The notes below the pieces were generated by a model, which saw only the letters and a program-made list of their open reading frames with translations, did not search any database and was not told the DNA's origin. 64,000 nt of DNA from Rhinopithecus roxellana. Lineage: Eukaryota; Chordata; Mammalia; Primates; Cercopithecidae. The translations under genes were made by a program, and so were the position numbers. Below, piece after piece: positions 1 to 12,035 of the stretch; the first letter of the stretch is position 1; each line of letters starts with the position of its first letter. Location of the stretch: NCBI RefSeq assembly GCF_007565055.1, contig NC_044557.1:69616095-69680094 (forward strand), read 5' to 3'.

Positions 1-140
1 GACATTTGCTTCAGTGAATGAATTATTTGGCAACAGGGGTTCTGATGTCGTCCAAATATACTCAGGATACATGCTGTTACTCTTAAAAGTGATTTTCCTT
101 GACAACTCGATGATATAAAAATTGTTTAAAGTAATTTTCC

Positions 141-320
141 TTTAGCTCTATTGTGATATAATTGACAAATAAAACTTGTATATATGTACGGTGGACAGCA
201 TGATGTTTTGATATACATATATGCTGTGAAATGATTACCATCAAGCTAATTAATCTATATATCACCTCACATGTTTATCTTTGTGTGTGTGTGTGGTGAG
301 AATATTTAAGATCTACTCTT
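141..320 (-). mobile_element. L1M (L1MA/L1MB-type) 3' end, left part
   Basis: Read on the minus strand this is the characteristic old L1 3' UTR end (tcaattatatcacaatag, then 'aaaacatcatgctgtcc' and similar). On the plus strand the landmark phrases are 'gatataattgacaaataaa', 'gatgttttgatatacatat' and 'gtgtgtgtggtgagaa'. It is interrupted by the AluJ at 321-640 and resumes after it. Confidence 0.75.
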
Positions 321-642
321 GGCGGGATGCAATGGCTCATTCCTGTAATTCCAGCACTTTGGGAGACCACGGTAGGAGGATCACTTCAGGACAGGAGTTT
401 GAGAGCAACCTGGGCAACATAGTGAGACCCTGTCCCCCCCCCCCCCCCCCAACACACACACACACCTAGTTGGGTGTGGTGGCACGTGGCTGTAATGCCA
501 GCGACTTGGGAGGCTGAGCCTGGAGGATCACATGAGCCCAGAGAATCACATGAGCCCAGGAGGTCCGGACTGCAGTGAGCCATGTTCATGCCACTGCATT
601 CTAGCCTGGGTGACAGAGGGAGACTGTTTCAAAGAAACAAAA
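321..642 (+). mobile_element. AluJ, inserted in the L1M fragment
   Basis: Diverged dimeric Alu in sense orientation (GGCGGGATGCAATGGCTCA start, 'cactttgggag', right arm to 'agcctgggtgacagagg'). The middle A-rich linker has become 17 C (434-450) followed by an AC repeat. Similar flanks, 'aagatctactctt' at 308-320 and 'aagatccattctctt' at 641-655, look like a decayed target-site duplication. Confidence 0.85.
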
Positions 643-700
643 GATCCATTCTCTTAGCAAACAACCAATACCCTTGATCATTGTGTGCCAGTCTTTTAGA
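641..700 (-). mobile_element. L1M 3' end, right part
   Basis: 'gatccattctcttagcaaa' continues the old L1 consensus at the point where the AluJ interrupts it. The far edge fades out near 700. Confidence 0.55.
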
Positions 701-1470
701 ACTGGCCAATGTTTACTCTATTACCATAGCATGGATAATATTTTCCTCTGAAAATTTTGTGACTAAGTTGATTTTATCTCAGTTAATTCAGTCCTAGGCA
801 CTTTGAAAATGGATATCATCATTGCTATCTCATAGACACCTTTTTTGAAACTACTTAAGGATTAGGAAAAATAAATGCCATCTTTGAAGAGAGGCAGACC
901 GCAATAGTAACTCATATATTCATATATTTGTCACCCTTTCCATCTGTGTTTACAACCCATGCCTACACACCTGTGAATCATCAGCATGTTCATACAGGAG
1001 TCTCTGCTGCAATTTCCTTGTGCTTGGTGGATCTATTAACATAGATACAATTATACTTCATCATTTTAGCTCAGATGGATAGCAACTCGTCTTTCATGGT
1101 ACAGTTTATTTATTCAAATTAAAGTTTAATTTCACTTGTAGATTTGATAAAACGCTTACTCTCTGTTGATTTAGTCTTCTCAAATGTCCAAACATTTTTA
1201 TAGTTTTACACATCTCTCATGCATGAAAAATTGAGAATGTGTGTGTTGATTTGCTGGAAATGAGTCATGCACTGAAATCATGCAGATTCCTTTGTGTTAT
1301 TACAGCCACATAACTGCTATAAGCAGAGAAGAAAAATAGGAGGAGTTGGCCTGAAAGGAGGTGTTTTCAGTGGCAACAAGCTCTTTGAAATGTAATTGTT
1401 ATGAAGGAAAATATGAAAGCCTAGTTGAAGAGCGCATACATTTGAAAAATATGTGCTAGACAAGCAAGAT
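701..1470. other. Unique intronic sequence
   Basis: AT-rich sequence without a repeat I recognise, no splice-bounded coding segment and no RNA gene. I see nothing functional in it. Confidence 0.5.
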
Positions 1471-1483
1471 AATGTAGTATTCT

Positions 1484-1710
1484 TCACTGCAAGCTCCGCC
1501 TCCCGGGTTTACGCCATTCTCCTGCCTCAGCCTCCCAAGTAGCTGGGACTACAGGCGCCCGCCACCTCACCCGGCTAGTTTTTTGTATTTTTTTAGTAGA
1601 GACGGGGTTTCACCATGTTAGCCAGGATGGTCTCGATCTCCTGACCTCGTGATCCGCCCGCCTCGACCTCCCAAAGTGCTGGGATTACAGGCTTGAGCCA
1701 CCGCCCGGCC
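1484..1710 (-). mobile_element. AluY (Old World monkey type) lacking its 3' end
   Basis: The Alu 5' end is intact at the right ('gagccaccgcccggcc' ending 1710). At the left the copy stops at 'cactgcaagctccgcc', so the last ~60 nt of the right arm and the poly(A) tail are absent. Perfect 13-bp duplications 'aatgtagtattct' flank it at 1471-1483 and 1712-1724, so this is a genuine insertion and not a later deletion. Monkey-lineage variants: 'gggtttacgcc', 'ccggctag', 'caggcttgagcc'. Confidence 0.92.
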
Positions 1711-1975
1711 AAATGTAGTATTCTCTAAACCATTTTTGACTTGTACATTTTGGAACGTGGACCTGCTAGGTTATTTTGAGCTTGAAATAGACCACAATTT
1801 TAAGGAAAGTTGTAGATTACTTTGTGATATATCACTGATGACAATTGTGCAAACATTTAAGGGCACTAAGGAAAAAATAGTAAATGGACAAGAAACTGGT
1901 TTGATATGTGTTAGTTAAGGGGAACTTTGCTTTAGGATTCAGAGAAAAAATCAATAAATATAGCCAACATATATT

Positions 1976-2205
1976 AAGTGCTTCCTATGTATCACACACC
2001 ATTCTACAGAAATAGCAAATATAAATCAATCATTTAATTTTCTCAGTGTCTTCATGGGGTACATACAAATAGCATCTCCATTTTATACATGAAAAATACT
2101 GAGGCCAAACACAATTCAGTAACATGTCTACTGTTAGTAAGTGACCAATCTGAGATTCAAACCCATTTCCAGAGCCCATGTGTTTAAGCTATTATGCTAT
2201 GGTGT
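1976..2205 (-). repeat. MIR-like ancient SINE
   Basis: Matches the MIR core read in reverse: 'ctccattttatacatgaaaa', 'actgaggccaaacacaattc', 'gattcaaacccatttccaga', 'agcccatgtgtttaagctat'. Ends are not defined. Confidence 0.6.
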
Positions 2206-4055
2206 ATAATTGGTGGGTGAGAAGAAAGAGCATACCTGAAATTTTATATAGTTTTGAGAATCAAATAAGGTACTGTAAAATGCTTAGCTCAATGCTTGAA
2301 AACTAGTGATAGTTCAAAAATAAGAATTATTATTTACAGTTTTGAGTTAAAGATATAATTTTAAATTATTTGAATAATGATGAGAAATGATCTTATATCT
2401 AGGAAAAAGAAAAAAAAATTGAGATAATCCTGCAGTATCCTCCCAAAATGATTATTTTAAGGAGTTTAAGATACTTTTGAATATACACTGCTCTGATCCT
2501 GGATTTTCGTATGCTTGTTTGCCTCCAGTGTGTGTTACATGTCAGAGACTGGAGATAATACAGTTAATAGTTTGGGGAACACATTGATATTATGCAGATG
2601 TTTTTGAGTTAAAATGAAATTGGAATTCAGAACTCACATACGTATTATAATAAAAGACACATTTATCACACATGCAATATAGGAACACTTGACTGCATGG
2701 TTTGGGCTCCTGGGGTCTCAAGTATGTTGACATTACTTGTGATGGCCTGGAATTTTTTTTTTTTAATGTGTTCTTCAGAATTCACTCAGGAACGTTTAGA
2801 TGTGATTTTGTATATTTTGATTAACTTATTGTCTTGCAATTACTATAGCTATATAGTAACCTTTATTCCACCTTCATTATAAGAATGCCTGTAGGAAAAA
2901 TACCTTTGTGCTGGCCTAAAATTCTCTAGTTTCTAACTCTCCTTTTCTAAGTAAAAAAATTGTTTGGATAACCTGAATTCTTTGATAAGCTATTTTGTTA
3001 GGAACAGAAATATCCTGTTATTGTAGAAGACTATACCAAAGGGAACAAAAATAAAGAAAATAACTATTCAATTGATGAAAGGGATCAAAAAGATAGATAA
3101 ATTTAAGTGTTAAATACATACAGGGCAGCAGAACATTGTTCAAGGCAAACATTTTCAAGTACATAAAGGCCAGTTCCTATCTTAATAACAAAAAAAGTAA
3201 GATAGAAAAATTTGTCTTAAAAGACTTTTAAGTTGATGTAAAAATGCAACATGTAAAGGAATCATGACAACACTTAGTATATATTTGTGCAGCAGCCTCT
3301 TAAGTACTATGCAGAAGCTCAACATGCAGGTCAATTACTTATTAATATAAGTGGGATGTGAAGGCACAACATGGAAAAAATAGGACAAAATCTCCACTTT
3401 ATTGCGGAATCCAGTGATAAGCTTTGTAACACTATTTAAGAGAAAAAATATAATTTAATTCAACCTAATTAAGTTACACATTGTGGGTACACGCTCACAC
3501 ACATATTTATATATGTGTAGATGACAAAATCCTTTTCCTCTGGCAGCATTAATCTAGTTGGGTAGATAGGCACGTGCATAGTAGCAGATGGTTGACTGTG
3601 ATAAGCATTGTCGTAGAGGAACAAAGCGTTCCAGTGATGTACTGGGGTGGAGATTATTTCTGGGTGGGAAGGATATGGGGAAGCTTTTTTTGGAATAGGT
3701 GGTTTTTGAGGTGGACTTTGAAGTATGAGTACTTGATAGAGAGATATTTTATTATATGAAGAAGTGTCCAAATTTAGATAACAACGTGAGAAAAGATATA
3801 TGGACAATTTTAGAGGGTGAGAGACATATGGGGAGGGCTGGGGCCTTAAAGTGTTGAGATTAGCAGATAATAGACATCTATCTATAAGACACTGCTGAAG
3901 ACTTTGAAGGCCATCTTGAGTAGTGTGAGAAATGACTGTGGGCACAATGATGACCAGAAATTTACATATATGTTAAAAATTTGATGTAACTAAAAGGATC
4001 AGGATTCAAGATAGTAGAATGAACATATGTGCCCATCGTTCTTGCTGTCTGAAAT
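2206..4055. other. Mostly unique intronic sequence
   Basis: No young repeat. The long minus-strand open frame at 3469-3945 (158 codons) matches no family I know and lacks splice context. The + strand here (3530-3930) vaguely resembles an ancient mid-repetitive element with 'gaaggcc' and 'agattagcag' phrases, family unassigned. Confidence 0.4.
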
Positions 4056-4068
4056 CCTATAAAATTTA

Positions 4069-4226
4069 TGTGTGTGTGTGTATATATATATACACACACC
4101 ATGTGTGTATGGAGGGGAAGTGTGTATGTGTGTGCATAACTGTGTGTGTATATACACACACACATATACACACACACACACACTTATGCACACACATGCA
4201 CACTTCCCCTCCATACACACACATGG
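4069..4226. repeat. TG/TA/CA-rich block with a large inverted repeat
   Basis: Arms 4099-4139 and 4184-4226 are near-perfect reverse complements. Both contain the non-simple core 'tatggaggggaagtgtg' or its complement 'cacacttcccctccata'. The 44-nt spacer holds a smaller perfect 22-nt palindrome centred on 'gtatac'. Open frames on both strands here (poly Val/Cys or His/Thr) are artefacts of the dinucleotide repeat. Confidence 0.92.
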
Positions 4227-4598
4227 TGATCCAGAAAACAGGAAAGAGGGCCATCAGTAAATCTAGAAACTGTGAGCAATTTCTAGAAGATAAAAAGGAA
4301 ATAGAACTGTACTCCTAGAAGCAGAAAACCAATAATACAGCTCCAGATATTTTCAAGGAAAAAAACTGCTTTGAAGGATAAGAATATTTCAGTGAAACTC
4401 TTAGCTCAGAGGAATGTATTAAGGGGGAAGGGATGAGTCAATCTTCACAGTATTAATTAATGGCTTTAATAAATTATGTAAATATAAAAGGAATTACATT
4501 TAAGTCATAGAATTGATAGAAAATTATGGGAAAAATATGGAACTTAAAAGCTTAGAGGCAAGAATTTGAAGAGTAATAATACAATGTGAAACTTCCTT
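4227..4598. other. Unique intronic sequence
   Basis: AT-rich, nothing recognised. Confidence 0.45.
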
Positions 4599-4898
4599 TT
4601 TCTTTTCTTTTTTTTTGAGATGGAGTTTCACTCTTGTTGCCCAGGCTGGACTGCAATGGTGCAATCTGGGCTCACTGCAACCTCTGCCTCCTGAGTTCAA
4701 GTGATTCTCCTGCCTCAGCCTCCCGAGTAGCTGGGATTATAGGCATGCGCCACCATGCCCAGCTAATTTTGTATTTTTAGTGGAGACTGGGTTTCACCAT
4801 GATGGTCAGGCTGGTCTTGAACTCCTGACCTCAGGTGATTCGCCCACCTGGGCCCCTCAAAGTGCTGGGATTACAAGCACAAGCCATCGTGCCCAGCC
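4599..4898 (-). mobile_element. AluS, antisense
   Basis: Full-length reverse Alu: T-rich head, 'gagatggagtttcactcttg', ending 'catcgtgcccagcc'. Several CpG sites have decayed. Confidence 0.92.
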
Positions 4899-5516
4899 AA
4901 AACTTTCAAATAGCTAGAGCAAAAAAATAAGGAAGAACTTGCCTTCTATGGATATAAACACCTATTATATAAGTACAATAATTAGGTCACTAGGTGATAT
5001 AATAGTGTAAAAAAAGACAAATGAAAGAGTGGTACAGAATTCATCCAGATATTGTTTCATGGATATGTAAGTATTTGGTGTATAATAAATGCATATGGAA
5101 ATAATAAATTAGAATGAATTACTTAACAAATGTCATTTAATCAATGGTCTTGCTATTTGGAAATAAATAAAATGATATGAGACCTCAAATTGTTAATAGC
5201 TCTGGCTTCTGGTGAAAGAAGTGGAATAAGGGAGGCTTAAAAGGAAAGTTATCCTTTTCAAAAATATATGTTTTGGATGATTTTTATAAGACTATAAACA
5301 GGCATTACTTACATAAAAATGTAAAAGGAAAAGTAAGGAACGGTGTTTGGGAGAACAACATCTTTTAACTTTTCACCGTGTAATTAAACTAAATGCTGTT
5401 TTCTACTTAGAACATAATACATCTTTGAAAATTAGAATTACAACATTGTGATTTATAAATCAGCAGAGTTTGTCTGTATATTCTTCTGTTAAGATGAGCA
5501 TTGAAAATATATTTAT
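4899..5516. other. Unique intronic sequence
   Basis: AT-rich, nothing recognised between two Alus. Confidence 0.45.
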
Positions 5517-5806
5517 GGCTGGGCACGGTGGCTCACGCCTGTAATCCCAGCACTTTGGGAGGCCAAGGTGGACGGAGCATGAGGTCAGGAGTTTGAGACC
5601 AGCCTGGCCAACCTGGTGAAACCCCTTCTCTACTAAAAATACAAAAATTAGCTGGACATGGTGGCGCACACCTGTAATCCCAGCTTACTTGGGAGGCTGA
5701 GGCAGGAGAATTGCTGGAACCTGGGAGGTGGAAGTTGTGCCACTGCACTCCAGTCTAGGCAACAGGGCAATTCTCTGTCTGTCAAAAAATAAAAAATAAA
5801 AAAATT
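5517..5806 (+). mobile_element. AluS, sense
   Basis: Starts 'ggctgggcacggtggctcac', has both arms and ends in an A-rich tail 'aaaaaataaaaaataaaaa'. The flanks 'atatttatg' and 'gtatttatg' suggest a short target duplication. The right arm has lost part of the segment before 'gccactgcactccag'. Confidence 0.92.
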
Positions 5807-6019
5807 GTATTTATGTGTAGAGTTCCGATATTGTTATTTCAATTTGAAATTGTAACTTTCATAGGCTGTATTTAGCTGTGCACATTTGGAAGTTGAAAGC
5901 TTTTGTGTGAAACTGACTGGGTTCCATTGCAAAGCCTGTCTTCTTAACCCTGAAGCTATACTGCCTTTCTCTGTAGCTCAGTGGCTGTCATACATTAGGC
6001 AGTCAGTAAATATGATGAG

Positions 6020-6235
6020 TGGAAATATAGCCCAGTAGTCTGATAGAATAAAATGCTAGGTCTAATTCTTATTTTAGCCCTAGCTCTGACTTTGAGCAAA
6101 TTACTTTTAATTCAGTTTTTTCCTCTGTGAAATGGGCTTAAAATTACCTATCTTACAGATTTTTTTGAGATGATAAAATGGAAATATTTAGTACAGTACA
6201 TTCTACCTAATAAATGGTCAAGAAATGTTAGATAC
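6020..6235 (+). repeat. MIR-like ancient SINE
   Basis: Sense MIR landmarks: 'ctgactttgagcaaattact', 'tcctctgtgaaatgggctta', 'attacctatcttacaga', then 'cctaataaatggtcaa'. Confidence 0.6.
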
Positions 6236-7525
6236 TATTTCTGGAAGAGGGGTATTCAAGAAAGTTTTTCAAACATTGACCAAAAAAAGCTAATAAAACT
6301 TTTACATCCATATGTGTGAGACTTATACCAGTACCCCAGAGAATGTAAGCTTGATATCACTTGGTGTCTATTAGGAAATGCAGAAAGGTAGATCCAGAGT
6401 ACAAAATGACAAGCAATTTCCAAACCACTAGCTTGTCTTCCACACTGTGGTAGCAATTCTGCAGACACACTGCTCCCCCTGCTCTTGTGTTACCCACCCC
6501 CGCCCAATTCCTCCCCAACCAGTGGTGGGATCGTCAGTATGCAGTGGCCCAACCAGGAATATACTAAGGTTATGCCTTTTTAGACATCAAGAATCACAGC
6601 ATCCTGAGCTTTGAAGTAAATCCTCTGAAAGAGTAATTTCTTCTCTGCTCTATTGCATCTGACAATTACTGCACCCCCTTACCTCCTTGCCAGTGGTGGT
6701 GGTTACTATGTTGGTGAAATTCTCTGCAGACTGACCTTCAGGGAACTGTGACACTAAAATAACACAGGCATTTAGTTGCTTTGTTATTTAGAAGAGATGA
6801 TCAACAGATTGTTTGACATGTCAGGAATTTATTTTTGTGGTATGTTGTATATGTGTAGCCTCAGCATCAACTGAGAGTAATGATGTTCAGGCCCTCTGTG
6901 GTCAAAAGCAACTGGGAAAATAGTGGCGGAATCACAGTGAAAGTGTGTAGATTATATGTAGCTGCCCATGTGCAAGTCCTGACTTCTCCCCAGATTGCTC
7001 CCTGAGCAAGTCTCTAAACTCTGTTTTGTTCACTACATCAATTTAGAGCTGTACCTAGCTAGAGTTACTGTATCAAGTAACATATGAAGATACCCATAGC
7101 CTCTTATATACACTTATTAAATAAATAAACACTTATTTGTTAAGTATCAACTCTGTTGAGAATCACTATATATATAGAGGAAAGTGCTTATACTGCATAA
7201 TTGAGGAACTTTGGGGAGATAGAACTGTTAATGCTGGAAAGTCTACTAAAGTAGATTAAATCCTATACAAAAACACAACCTTTTCTGGATAGGTTAAGGT
7301 CGTCGTAATTGTTGGTTTTTATGACCATAAATTCTGAAGGGGAGATCTTTGATTCTCAATAGTATTCTCAGTACCAACATTTTTTCTCCATGAACATTTG
7401 CAGAGTGAATGAGTAAATAAGTGAAAGATGCCTAAACTATACTTATCACTCCTTTCTGTTTTGCTTTATCTAATTCATCATGGCCCTGGCAATCATAGAA
7501 ACATTCTTGTGTGTGTTTGTCTGTG

Positions 7526-7529
<4 letters not shown>
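6236..7529. other. Mostly unique intronic sequence
   Basis: No coding exon or young repeat seen. A slightly C-rich patch at 6475-6525 and an L2/MIR-like scrap near 7110-7150 are the only features. Confidence 0.4.

Positions 7530-7592
<63 letters not shown>
7530..7592. repeat. Compound (CT)n(CA)n microsatellite
   Basis: About 15 CT units followed directly by about 15 CA units, uninterrupted. Likely length-polymorphic. Confidence 0.97.
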
Positions 7593-7595
<3 letters not shown>

Positions 7596-9000
7596 TATTC
7601 AATTTTAGCATTGAAAAGTGTTCAGGCCAATAATTTGAGCAAGGTACCCTTTCTTTAGTCTGTGGGCAAAGTCAGAAAAAGAGTCTGTAAAGCCTTTGGT
7701 GCAGAACAGGATTTTCTCTCCGCATCAGTTTTAGATGATATCTGTGATCAAAGAGACATATGCTGTTCGTATGCTTCCTCTGTACTTCAGAACTGGCTGT
7801 GACCTGGAGGGTGTACGAGTGCCCTTATGTGGTTGCCTAGAAACTTTGGCTACACAAGTGTCAACTTTCTTTTATGGCTCTAAGGGAGAAGGAGCCTCAC
7901 TGAGAGCTCTAGACTTTGTAGAGGGAGAAAAAAAGATTCTTGTGTGTTTAAAACAAGTGTCTCACCAGGAGATAATGGTCGAGCTGTGGGTTATAAATGA
8001 TGCATTTTGTTCTTTTCGTCTTGCTGATGGCACAAGGGAAAAAAAAAGTTCATCTCTCGCTTATCAAAATACTGTGACATTTCTTCTTCCACAGGAAAAT
8101 TTTCAATCACAACCTTCTGCAGCAACTGACACCAAATTTATCCAATTGTAAAATTCTACAGTGTAATTAAAACCTGTTTGTGACCCTTATTCTTTTAAGC
8201 ACCTCACTCAAACTGAAACATACACACAGACCCTCACTAAAATTTCATTTTAATTTTGTATTGCATTTCTTTGGGAGCACATCTACTACTTAGGATGCAA
8301 ATAGTCTTTTGCTGTTGTTCCATCAATAGTGTATAATGTTGCCATCAGCACAGTTACTTCTAACCTATCAGCTTTATTCAGTCTATAAGCTTTGGAGAAA
8401 ATAAGACTTACCAAGTTTCTTTCAAAACAAATATATTTTGAAAGATATTTTAAAAGATGATAAAGGTGAGGGGGCTCTTCTATGCCAGTCACCTGATGAA
8501 TATGTCATGATTATTTTGTTTTATGAAAATAACAGGCTCATTTAGGATTAAACAGTTATTTGATAGAAGAGATTTTTGCTCTCCAAGCTGCATGTTCCAT
8601 GTGTAAAAACCAGACTGGTGATTTGGTCAATGTCAAATCGATAGGAATAAGGATTGTGCAACTCAATTTTCAAATATAGAGTACTAGGCAGTTAGGTGAT
8701 ATGATTTCCATGTCCTCTGTAAGATTACATTGATTTTGTAATTTTAATGAAAATAGGCATAGCATGTAGAATTTAACATCCCTCTCAGTTGCTTTAGATG
8801 TGTTGTATAAAATATATGTCCCAGTTGTCTAAAGGACAAACCAATGTGGTGATGTCTCCAAATAAAGAACTTTTAAGATAGCTACCCTAATAATAATTGG
8901 AGTCTGCATCCACAGCAATTAAAATAAAGCACATAAAATTATCGAGGCCTACATTTTGAGTGATGGTCAATTTGCAATGGTATTTAAATAATACATGGAC
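7593..9000. other. Unique intronic sequence with an uncharacterised 138-codon open frame
   Basis: 7735-8151 (+) is open for 138 codons (starts MISVIKETYAVRMLPLYF). I do not recognise the protein, there is no start context or repeat family that explains it, and 'ttcttcttccacag' near 8083-8096 is only a cryptic acceptor-like string. I regard it as probably chance. Nothing else is seen. Confidence 0.35.
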
Positions 9001-9060
9001 ATATTTTTATCAGCTTACCTGGCCTAAGTGCTCAATAAATGTTTGTGAAATGAATGATTC
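9000..9060 (+). repeat. L2/MIR-type 3' tail scrap
   Basis: 'ctaagtgctcaataaatgtt' followed by 'gtgaaatgaatga' is the usual 3' end of L2/MIR elements. Confidence 0.5.
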
Positions 9061-9984
9061 CCACACAGGTGTAAAGTCCACCCATATGTAAACTCTGTTA
9101 TTTATAGCTCTCCAATATTTCCTGATAAATTAATTTATTATATTTTTATAGACAATGGAGGTGACAATGCTGTTGTTTTCAACGTTAAACTTTCTTACCA
9201 CAGTTAACTGAATTGACATTGTAGCTTTCTAGGGATAATTTTTTCCCCCTCCTGGCCTCTGCTCTTCAAAATATTCCAAATTAATATACAAAATCAATCC
9301 CTCCAGAACCTTATATCTAACGCTAATTGAAACTTCCTATACATGTTAAAACCATAAAATCCAAGAAAGTATGAGGAAGTAAAATGAAAACTTGAGTTTA
9401 TTCACACTATTTACTGCATGTTATTGTCTACTTTGAAGAAAACGCAAGAAAAATGTTAGACACAGGTAAATGCTCAAATCTGATGTAAAGAGAAGATACT
9501 AAACTCCTGGGTGTGGTTGTTTTTATATGTTTGAAATAATTTTTTTCCTACTAAATACAGAAACTACCTGACTAACCTCTTCCTTTTTTTTAAATTTTAT
9601 ATTTGTATTTGAAGTTGCAATATTGACTCTTCTTAAAAACAATGGGAATAGTGATCTCAAGAGAGATCAGTTGAAATGGAGAAGATCACACCGAAGAAGC
9701 AACACAGTTAGGTGAAACGCTGGTTTGCTGCTGGAAAACAAAATCTGTGTTTGGGGGGATCAAATAATTATAAGAACAAACATAGTAATTCATACATTCC
9801 TAATTCCATAAAATTATGATTAAGACCAAATTTTGTCACTTATATACAGTCCAGTTTGGGGTACAGGGAAATAAAATGGTTGTAAATTCATAGCTGGGCA
9901 TATGGTTTCTCTCCCTCTGTCTCTCTTCTTGTAACATGGGCCTCCTCCTGTCCTTTCCACGTTAGGCTGCCTCCATTTCCCATC
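9061..9984. other. Unique intronic sequence
   Basis: AT-rich, with no repeat, exon or RNA gene recognised. Confidence 0.45.
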
Positions 9985-10145
9985 TGGGAGACCTTGCACA
10001 AGTTATTTAATCTCTCTGTGCCTCAGTTTCTTCACCTTCCCAATAGTGATAGCAGCATGTATTTCAGAGGGTTGTTATGAGGAAATGAGGAAAGACTACT
10101 TGCAAATTGCATAGAACAGTGCCCCAGGACATAGAAAGTAGGATG
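9985..10145 (+). repeat. MIR-like ancient SINE
   Basis: Sense MIR core: 'ccttgcacaagttatttaat', 'tctctgtgcctcagtttctt', 'agggttgttatgaggaaatg', 'acagtgccccaggacata'. Confidence 0.7.
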
Positions 10146-12030
10146 AAAGTTTTTGTTAAATAAACAAAAATAGGATTACTCTCTCTGAGCCAAGTTCAGA
10201 CCTCAGAAATCTTACTATGGGTCTTCCTAGGGATGAGGTATGATGCAGCATGAGCAGCCACGCCATCGTTTTGAAAGCATATTCTCCACGTTCAATCTGT
10301 GAACTCTCAAGTGTTTTCCTTAAAACTCTAGAGCCTCCGCTTTGGCAAGGACGACCTGGCAATTGGTTGGAGAAAGGGGGATGTCACCCTTTAGTCTAGG
10401 ACAAAAGTATAAATTTGAAAAACACATGGAGAGCAAAAGAGCAGAGTTCTTTTGTTTTCTCACTCAAAGAGTGGATAACTATATGGATTTAGAAACATGT
10501 CTGTATGGATGTAGAAAAAAGAGCAGATTTGAAAAGGGCAGAGTTTTGTTCTAAGTTGTGCATTGAAACTCGTAAAGCAGAGCTGAACCAATGATCGAGT
10601 CTTATTAAAGGGGCCCCAACCTTGGCCAGGTGCTGGCAGAATGCCCTTTTTGTAGGCTTTACTACACTTAAGGTGTTACAGACTTGTAAAACTGGAATTT
10701 TAGGGAGCCAGAGCTGGTTCTTAGATGTATGCTAGACTTTAAGAGCTTGTGATTCAAAGTGTTCCAGTGTTAGCACCACAGGGGAGCTCATTGGAAACGC
10801 AGTGTCTCAGGACCCCTAGACTGACTGGGACACATTCTGTGTTTTAAAAAGATATAACCTGGATTTAATCATGAAGAAAAGTGGCATCTCATGGAAGCAT
10901 TAGAATTATGTCTTTATACAATGTTAGAACTGTAAAGGATCTTAAAAATCAGCTAATCCATCTTCTTTATTTCCAGTTTCATGGCTTTAGAAGATAGTTC
11001 TTCAGTACTTGCTGTGTGCCAGGTTTTTAAACTGTGTGTTGTGTTGACAAAGATAGATGGATATGGTACTTGCTCTGGAGGTTTCTGTGGAAGGGGAGAT
11101 AGAATGTAAACTAGTAGGTAAATAAAACATAATTTATAGACTGTACTTCTAGAAATGGATGCAGAGGGCTGCAGGGGAAGCCCTGAGCCCAGATGGGAGA
11201 ATCAAGGAAGGCTTGATGGGGAGGGGTGTATTTTGAGCTTGGATCTTGAAGGATGAGTGGGTGTTTCAGTTGATCTGGGGTGGGCTCTAAGATTCTGTAT
11301 TTCTAACAAACTTAAAAGGCTATGAAGAAAACTTACAGGATATCATAATGTTACCAGAGCCCAATAAGAGGGCTTGACCTCTTTGGGAAGTCATGGGAGA
11401 CTGCTGTAAGGAAGTTGAATTTGAACTAAACTCTGAGGGGTCATTAGGAGTTGACTAGGTCAGGGAAAAAAGGGAGAAAGGGAGAAAGCATTTCAGCATT
11501 TTATACACAGGCATGAATGTTGCTGCACATATTTACCATTATTTACCATTCTGACCTGTTTTGGTTCCATTATGATAGAATAAAAGAATGAATAGTTGAA
11601 AGTTTTAATTTTCCTGACACCAGGTGACAGGAGATTGACAAGTATGGGGTGGATTATTTGGAGAGATTGTGTACAAATTATGATTAGGTCATGAAAGCAA
11701 GTATTCATGCAACATACATTGGGTAAATGGAATTCTAAAAGCATGAAAGAAAAATGCATTTGAGACTATTATACTATATTTTATGGCACCAAAAATTTTC
11801 ATCATGGCCTTCTGGAAAGATCAGAGGAAGTGGAGATTCAAACTCTCACATGTCACCATATTTTATGTATGGACACAATACATACCATGAGATTCAGCCA
11901 CATCTCTTTTCATTCCAGAACTCTAAGCCAGCCCCAAATTCTTAGAAGACTCCTCAGTGTCTGAAGAAAAGAAAGTTTTGAACCTATTTTTTCATTCTAC
12001 TCTAGGGCTTTTGAAAACAAGGTAAAAAGC
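10146..12030. other. Unique intron plus weak ancient repeats
   Basis: 10900-11000 resembles an old element containing 'gtaaaggatcttaaaaatca'. 11040-11270 ('gcaggggaagccctgagccc', 'gatcttgaaggatgagtggg') resembles a mid-repetitive mammalian family that I cannot name. No exon or RNA gene seen. Confidence 0.35.
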
Positions 12031-12035
12031 CAAGG

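Noticed and set aside
434..450. 17-C run as a G-quadruplex or i-motif element
   Set aside because: It is the mutated linker of an AluJ. A single homopolymer run is weak evidence for a folded structure.
3469..3945. 158-codon minus-strand frame as a possible gene
   Set aside because: No known protein, no start or splice context. Length is within chance for the number of frames in 64 kb.
3962..4318. Several overlapping Cys/Val- or His/Thr-rich frames on both strands
   Set aside because: They are produced by TG/CA and TA dinucleotide repeats and by the inverted repeat.
8083..8096. Acceptor-like 'ttcttcttccacag' as a hidden exon start
   Set aside because: No donor or ZFPM2-like coding sequence follows, and the frame closes 18 codons later.
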